Assembly (NCBI GenBank): GCA_007258455.2
Contig: VDFB02270651.1
Location: 698,798,217-698,862,216 of the forward strand
Reading direction: 5' to 3'
DNA length: 64,000 bases
From: Sequoia sempervirens
Taxonomy: Eukaryota > Streptophyta > Pinopsida > Cupressales > Cupressaceae
The translations under genes and the position numbers were made by a program. The notes beneath the pieces were generated by a model that did not search any database, was not told the origin of the DNA, and worked only from the letters and a program-made list of their open reading frames with translations. The first letter of the stretch is position 1. Each line of letters opens with the position of its first letter. Positions 58,801-64,000 of the stretch are shown in pieces.

Positions 58801-58959
58801 AGGATATGATTTACCTTGGAAACAAGGTGCTAATCCTTCTCTACTCTATTGTGGATCTTCAAAGGTAATATCTTCTTCACTGATAAGATAGCTTTCCCTT
58901 CAAAAGGTAAGTGATCCAAGTTTATAAGTGATAGGATCCTCCTTAAGTGGGATAACTTC

Positions 58960-59781
58960 CTAATTCATATCTTTGGCTTGATCTTGTGAAATATCAGATT
59001 TTAATGCTTCTTCAAGAGGTGTTGATGATTTACTATCTACGTAAAAGTCTCTCTCATGATTCATTTTTGATATTCCTTCATAGGATTTTTCTGATTCAAA
59101 ACTTATGTAGAAGCATTCTTCATGACCAATTTTTGATATGTATCTAGATTTTTGTATATCTTGATCATGTGTACAAATGTTCAGAGTAGGAGACTCTTGT
59201 TCCTTGGTAATGATATCAAGAGTATGAGACTCTTGTTTTGAATGAAGATCATCTACATGTCCATTAGGAGTAAGCATCTCATGGGTGGATCGAGGAATAT
59301 GTGCTATATGGATATGATCATCATTTGTGACATCTTGTATAGATAGGAGAGTGTCCATTAGATCATTGTAATGTCTTGGAGATATGAATTCTTCATCTTG
59401 AATGATTTCAGAATTTCTTTCGACATGCTTTGGATCAAGTTCTTGACATGGGTCAATTTCAAAGGATGGATCACTTATAAATGGTTCTTGGATATCTTCA
59501 TTAGGTATGGGAAGTGGCTCAATATCCTCTTGATCTTTGGGTGAATTTGGATCAAGTGTTGAGTTGAAGATTCCTTCAATATCTGCAACCATGGGGTCGA
59601 AGGATGTCAATATGTCTTGGAAAGGACCAGTGCTAGACTTTGGTGAAAGATGTTGATCATGCTTTGGAATAAATTCTTGAGATATGTCCTCTAACTCATT
59701 AGGTGATGTGGAGACATTTTCAACATGATCATTGGTCAATGGATCATGGATTATGTCAATAGGATAAAATAATTCTAACAC
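58960..59781 (-). CDS. Acidic 273-codon frame in element D
   Basis: A long open frame rich in Asp, Glu, His and Ser (DIEPLPIPNEDIQEPFISDP; NDDHIHIAHIPRSTHEM). It lies downstream of the gag zinc-finger in the same direction and before the G-patch. I do not recognise a family; it takes the place where protease would be expected, but no D-T/S-G motif is seen. It may be a spacer that evolves freely in a non-autonomous element. Confidence 0.55.
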   Translation of the reverse strand: MLELFYPIDIIHDPLTNDHVENVSTSPNELEDISQEFIPKHDQHLSPKSSTGPFQDILTSFDPMVADIEGIFNSTLDPNSPKDQEDIEPLPIPNEDIQEPFISDPSFEIDPCQELDPKHVERNSEIIQDEEFISPRHYNDLMDTLLSIQDVTNDDHIHIAHIPRSTHEMLTPNGHVDDLHSKQESHTLDIITKEQESPTLNICTHDQDIQKSRYISKIGHEECFYISFESEKSYEGISKMNHERDFYVDSKSSTPLEEALKSDISQDQAKDMN

Positions 59782-60701
59782 TACTTGAAATAGATCACTG
59801 TCGAATATTGTTGAGGAGTTTTGATCATGACTAAAAAGTGGCTCTTGATGTATGTTGAGTTGATCTTCGGATGAGGTAGAGAAATCTTCAAGGGGTTTAT
59901 TGATGGATAGATCTTGATCATTGTTTTCAACAATTGTGGTGTGGAGATTGTCAATGCTATCACTAGTGGTTGAATTTTCATCATTGTCCCCAACAGTTAT
60001 TATTTTTTGATCAATAAGGTCTTGGATGAGATTTTTGAGTCAAATGCAATTTGTTGTTGTGTGTTCCTTTATTTTGTGAAAATCACAAAGGTGCTTCTCA
60101 TTATACCCTGGTGGTTTAACTTGAGGCTCTTGATAGTTTTCATAAAATGGGATTTTGATGAGATTTTCTTGTACCAACTATTGCATGACCAATTCGACTG
60201 GTCCCCCAAGTGGTGTGTATTTTCATTTGTTACCTTGTGAGATTTTTACTTTAAATTGACCTTGTGGTGATTGATTTTGGAGATGTGGTGATTGATCTTT
60301 GAGATGTCATGATTGGGTTTGTTGTTGATGTTGTTGATCTTGATATCCAACTTCTTGACTTTGGAGATATTGTTTTTGATGTGGTTGTGGACACAACTCA
60401 GTGATTTGTTGACATGGTTTAACCAATGGAAGAGTGTATTGATTTTGGGGTGGAGATGTCTCTTGGCGCAATGAATCAACTATTTTGGTAAGTATAGAAA
60501 ATTGATCTCACAAAATTTGATCTTGATTTTGATCTTGGCACCCTTGATATAGTTGATTTGGTTTTTATTCAAGTAGATTGGGAATGCATACTTGTGGTGT
60601 TTGTATGGGATCATGGAAAAATTGATTTTGGACAATGTTCGGATTTGGGATGATGTTTAGATTTGGCATTATAGGTTGAAATTAAATATTGTTGTGGTTG
60701 G
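59782..60701 (-). pseudogene. Gag of element D, cut by element C
   Basis: From 60701 leftwards: a Gln/Asn/Pro-rich stretch (MPNLNIIPNPNIVQNQ), then a zinc-finger-like end (LCDFHKIKEHTTTNC near 60050-60090) with the same C-x2-H-x5-H-x4-C form as element A, followed by LKNLIQDLID. The amino-terminal capsid part is missing because element C entered at 60701/60702. Several stops are present. Confidence 0.65.
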
Positions 60702-61812
60702 TGTATACACCTAAAAATGGTCTAGATAATCAAATTAATAAATATGTTTTATTTGATTAATTACTTTAATTTCCTCTTTTAATAAATAAATAGAAATATT
60801 TATTTATAGTTCATTTCTTCTATTCTTCATATTTAATTAAATATACAACTTATATAGTTGGTGTTATTTAATTATTACATCATTTTCAATCTTAATTAAA
60901 TAAACAAAGCTTTACACTTTATTGTTTAATTATCATATTCCTTCTATTTTAGTTTAATAAACAACTTCTATAGTTTGTTCTATTAAATTATTTATTCCCC
61001 CTTTTTGCTAATTTAAATAATAATAAATATTTAAATAAAGGCATAAAGAAAATTCCTCTATTCACTCACCTACCAAATTTGATATTCCAAAATCCAATTT
61101 ATTTCAACTAGTATTCACGAGAAGCTATGGAAACAAATTGGAGAGAAATTTGAATCAATCTCTCAAATATTATTTCTATGATCTCTCCTATCATCTTGCC
61201 TGATGTTTTCATGGAGAGAAACCATTCCCTTCATTAGCTCCAACTTCTTCATCTCTTACCCTTCAAATCTCAAGATTGAATCCAGGCCTCTATTGTGCTG
61301 CCCCGTCACAAACTGCTATTGTAAATCTATATATACAACCTTTCTTCATAGGAAATGGACCCTGAATCTTTGTGTAAACTTACTCTACATCATTCATGTC
61401 AATCAAGCAATCATATCAATAGCAATAGCAATAGAATCTTAGCAGCATAACAATAATAAGAATTAGTAGAATTCACATCACAACATCATCATAGTTTTAT
61501 TGTAGCTTTCATTTATTAGGTTTCATGTCAAAATAGATTATAGTAGTATCATAGCTTTTTAGTTTCATTATCAACCATCACATCATTGAATTTAGCATCA
61601 ATTCCATTATCTAGATAGGAATTTTAACAATTATGGTGCTTACAAGTCTAAGAGCCCTCTATGACTTTATAAATCTTTGGAAATAGGAGACAATGAGATG
61701 CTTTCAAGTTTTCTGTGCTTTTAAATTAGTTTAATTGTTGTTGAATCTTGATATAATGTTTCATTAAGAAATTTTTTTGTTGTTTTACTTATTTACTTAT
61801 TTTACACTTACA
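60702..61812 (+). repeat. 5' LTR of element C
   Basis: Starts TGTATACACC (the edge could be three bases earlier) and ends TTACA. U3 has repeated TTAATTAAATAA-type blocks like the LTR of D. The likely TATA box CTATATATAC lies at 61327-61336. The second LTR is not in the window. Confidence 0.7.
61327..61336 (+). promoter_or_regulatory. TATA box in the LTR of element C
   Basis: CTATATATAC, about 490 bases before the LTR end, with an AT-poor stretch just upstream (ctgccccgtcac). Confidence 0.5.
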
Positions 61813-61815
61813 TTC

Positions 61816-61832
61816 TGGCACCCACTGTGGGG
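61816..61832 (+). other. Primer binding site of element C
   Basis: TGGCACCCACTGTGGGG lies three bases after the LTR. It resembles TGGCGCCCACCGTGGGG, common in plant gypsy elements, with two transitions that fit CpG decay. Confidence 0.75.
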
Positions 61833-61896
61833 CCTAACCCCATGTTTTTAACAAGTTTTTTCTAAAAAGTTTTCTTACAAGAATCTGGCATGATTC

Positions 61897-62175
61897 TTTT
61901 AGCACGATCAGAAGATTCTATAACACTTTTGACACAAACTATAGTTCTTCTACTTGTTTTAGCACTTCTAAAGAAAACTATAGCGCTTTGAAGGACTGCT
62001 TTAGTGCTTTGATCAAAAGCTTTCAGCACAGTCCAACTGATCACATTCAACATCTGTTTTAGTGCATCCATCGAATTCTACAATGCTTCTAATAAAACTT
62101 GTAGCACTTACGACATTTTCTATAGCGCATCTTACTATTTCTATAGCACTTTTGTTATCTATTATAGCACTTCTA
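61897..62175 (+). repeat. 21-bp periodic array, first cluster (heptapeptide-like)
   Basis: Copies of a TATAGCACTTCT-like core recur with AGC or its variant at 61901, 61922, 61943, 61961, 61982, 62003, 62025, 62061, 62082, 62103, 62124, 62145 and 62166, mostly exactly 21 bases apart. On the plus strand the array reads as heptads such as YSASYYF, YSTFVIY, FSASIEF, YNASNKT. Two frame shifts (61950s and 62020s) break one continuous frame. Confidence 0.85.
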
Positions 62176-63733
62176 TGTAAATCATTATCTAGATCCGATG
62201 CAACCTCAACTAGTGCTATAGATTCATTGGACTAAAATGAATCAATCTAGGATAGTCCCTTGATTAAAAATTTATCAATCCTAGGTTAGTCACCAAACAT
62301 TTCAATTTGGGATTAAAAATGAACACCGTCTCTTTTTGTGAAGTAATATCTTCAGTCTGAAGCAACATCTTCACATAGATAGCAAATTGTTGTTTGGGCT
62401 CTATGGGCTCTAAACATTGAACAATTGATTTTTGTGCTTCTGTAGTGATAGACATATGCTCTCCCCTTAAACTGGGTGATCAAAACACCAGACTCATCCT
62501 TCATTTTATGCATTTCTAGATTTATTAAATCCTTTAGAAGGCCTGCCATAGTGGGAAAAAGTACTCACCCTATGGGAACAACCTGAGTGGGAACAACCAA
62601 AGCCAAGTTTTCCAACCCACTATAAAATAAAAGTAAATCTGGATAAATCCTCATTTACCAGAATTATGCAAGATAACCATCCCCAAAATATTTTATTCTA
62701 AAGATTGGGAGGTCTCTTGAAGGAGTTTATTATTACCGCTCTGAACAAAAACCCTATCTATGAACCATAGTGTAGTATCCAACTTGTCAGTTTTCGAACA
62801 TTGTAATACTCAATAGTGTTGGGGAAGGTAAGAATCTACCCCCAAAACACTCACCATATAATTTCCAAGGACTGTTTGCTCAGGGGATCAAGAAATCTAG
62901 CCTTGAGTACGCTCCTGGAAAAGACAATTTAAACATGGGCACCCTCTAGGGGGTGACACAGCTGTGTGAGTTGACACAATTTTAAGTTGTGTGCTAATTG
63001 AGTATAACGATGACCTACTTGTCCTTAAGAGTGAGCATATGTCTAAAGTTTTTTTTTGTCAATAAAACTATGAAAATCAAGAAGGATCTATTTGATCCTT
63101 GAACATACACTCATTGTTCAGATCTTGGGACTTAAAAACAACTATTCTACATTTGATTGTTGTGTGTTTCAAAATCATTAAATCTAGATAAAAGATCATC
63201 CTAAAAAACACAACTTGAAAAAAATGAAACTAGAAATATATGATTAGGGATTGGAAAACCACCAAGTTTGTCAAGAAATCCCTTGCCAGGAGAATCAGAA
63301 AACTAAAGAAACCACTTAGTTACAAAAACCTTTTGAAAAGAAGACATTTCTTGTATCAAAGTAGGAAGATTTTGCTTCATCATAAAACTTTCATTCATAG
63401 ATTTCATGATTTTTCTAGGGGTTACACTAATTATTATGCCTTAGAACCCTTGTATTCACAAGCCTATTTTTAGAGAAGAGCTCTTTCACAGGAACCTAAC
63501 TATAGTCAACCTATTTCTAAATCTTTCATCCTGCAACCTGCCATAGAATACTCCAACAGACTAGATCAGTTCTTATAGTAGACAAAACTTAGAAACATTA
63601 GGTTTTTCATCCAAAATTAGGGAGTTATCTTCAAAAATATTTTACCAAAATACTAAAAATCTAGAAAATTGCACCACAAAAAGTTCATCTTCTCATGGGG
63701 AGAAAAATTGAACAACACTATGACCCAAACAAA
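62176..63733 (+). other. Element C interior between the two 21-bp clusters
   Basis: No recognised domain. A basic 77-codon plus frame at 63240-63473 (KKSLARRIRKLKKPLSYKNL) may be part of a decayed element-specific protein. 62264-62549 has minus-strand frames without resemblance. 'ggtgacacagctgtgtgagttgacac' at about 62952 is a small inverted repeat. Confidence 0.4.
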
Positions 63734-64000
63734 TGTGCTTCTACCATCTGTTATAGCACTTTTGTGCATTATTTTAGCACTTCTACTATTAAAGCAATAC
63801 TTTTTCCATCTATTTCAGCACTTTTGCCACATATTATAGCACTTCTATTAGTACTTTTTCAGTGTCATAAAATACTAGTGTCAACCTTTCTAGTCTTTTC
63901 TAGTGCTTCTAAGCTATATTTTAGTGCTTCCATAGTCAAAAACAACACTTCTACTGTCTGTTTCAGCACTTCTGATCAATTGTATAATGCTTCTATTAGT
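63734..64000 (+). repeat. 21-bp periodic array, second cluster
   Basis: The same core recurs at 63734, 63755, 63776, 63817, 63838, 63859, then 63902, 63923, 63944, 63965 and 63986, almost all 21 apart, and continues to the window edge. Plus-strand reading gives CASTICY, STFVHYF, FSTFATY, YSTSIST. Confidence 0.85.

Larger units (their letters stand above)
60702..64000 (+). mobile_element. Gypsy-type LTR element C, left part, runs off the window
   Basis: A 1.1-kb LTR, a primer site and more than 2 kb of interior are present. It lies inside the gag of element D. The rest, including any pol, is beyond the window. The unusual 21-bp arrays (61901-62175, 63734-64000) are in its interior. Confidence 0.7.

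Overview
This window is AT-rich plant nuclear DNA, dominated by transposable elements. The evidence is plant-type Ty3/gypsy and Ty1/copia polyproteins, retrotransposon primer sites matching plant tRNAs, an AP2/ERF transcription factor, and LTR insertions stacked inside one another. A large-genome seed plant, perhaps a gymnosperm, fits best, but the species cannot be fixed from sequence alone. A run of exactly 100 N at 20818-20917 marks an assembly gap. The only intact gene likely to serve the host is a single-exon ERF at 16274-16888.

Layout, left part. 1-5767 holds a decayed minus-strand Ty3/gypsy element E (integrase, RNase H, RT, protease, gag, PBS, 5' LTR). A small inverted-repeat DNA transposon family with 4-bp target duplications has entered it at 1-48 and at 1058-1848; a third copy lies at 9243-10026. 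5768-16273 is otherwise gene-poor, with microsatellites, short tandem duplications and a nearly perfect 288-bp duplication at 10862/11218. After the ERF comes more gene-poor DNA with an 18-bp perfect foldback (19457-19534). At 21482-24634 on the minus strand is a broken, intron-containing gene that looks like a little-described DDE-type transposase family. About 0.4 kb upstream of its start is a striking cluster of six ACGCGTACGCGT-type palindromes.

Middle. 26168-30880 is a complete non-autonomous LTR element: two 2.06-kb LTRs, a 601-bp non-coding interior and a CATAT target duplication. It sits inside the gag region of an older minus-strand copia element, whose gag and PBS lie at 30886-32070.

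Right part (about 35-64 kb) is a nest of four gypsy-type elements. Element D (minus; 3' LTR ending at 36212, gag/G-patch ORF at 58.1-60.7 kb) was entered by element A (plus, 37098-56192, duplication AGACT, gag-protease only). A was in turn entered by element B (minus, 41913-52333, duplication GATCC, full pol with an extra RNase H domain ahead of RT). D was also entered at about 60.70 kb by element C (plus), which runs off the window. Just downstream of C's primer site is a 21-bp periodic array that reads as a Y-S-T-S-like heptapeptide repeat.

Most mobile-element genes here are broken by stops, frameshifts or lost catalytic residues. Coordinates of element ends supported by target duplications are good to the base; others are marked approximate.
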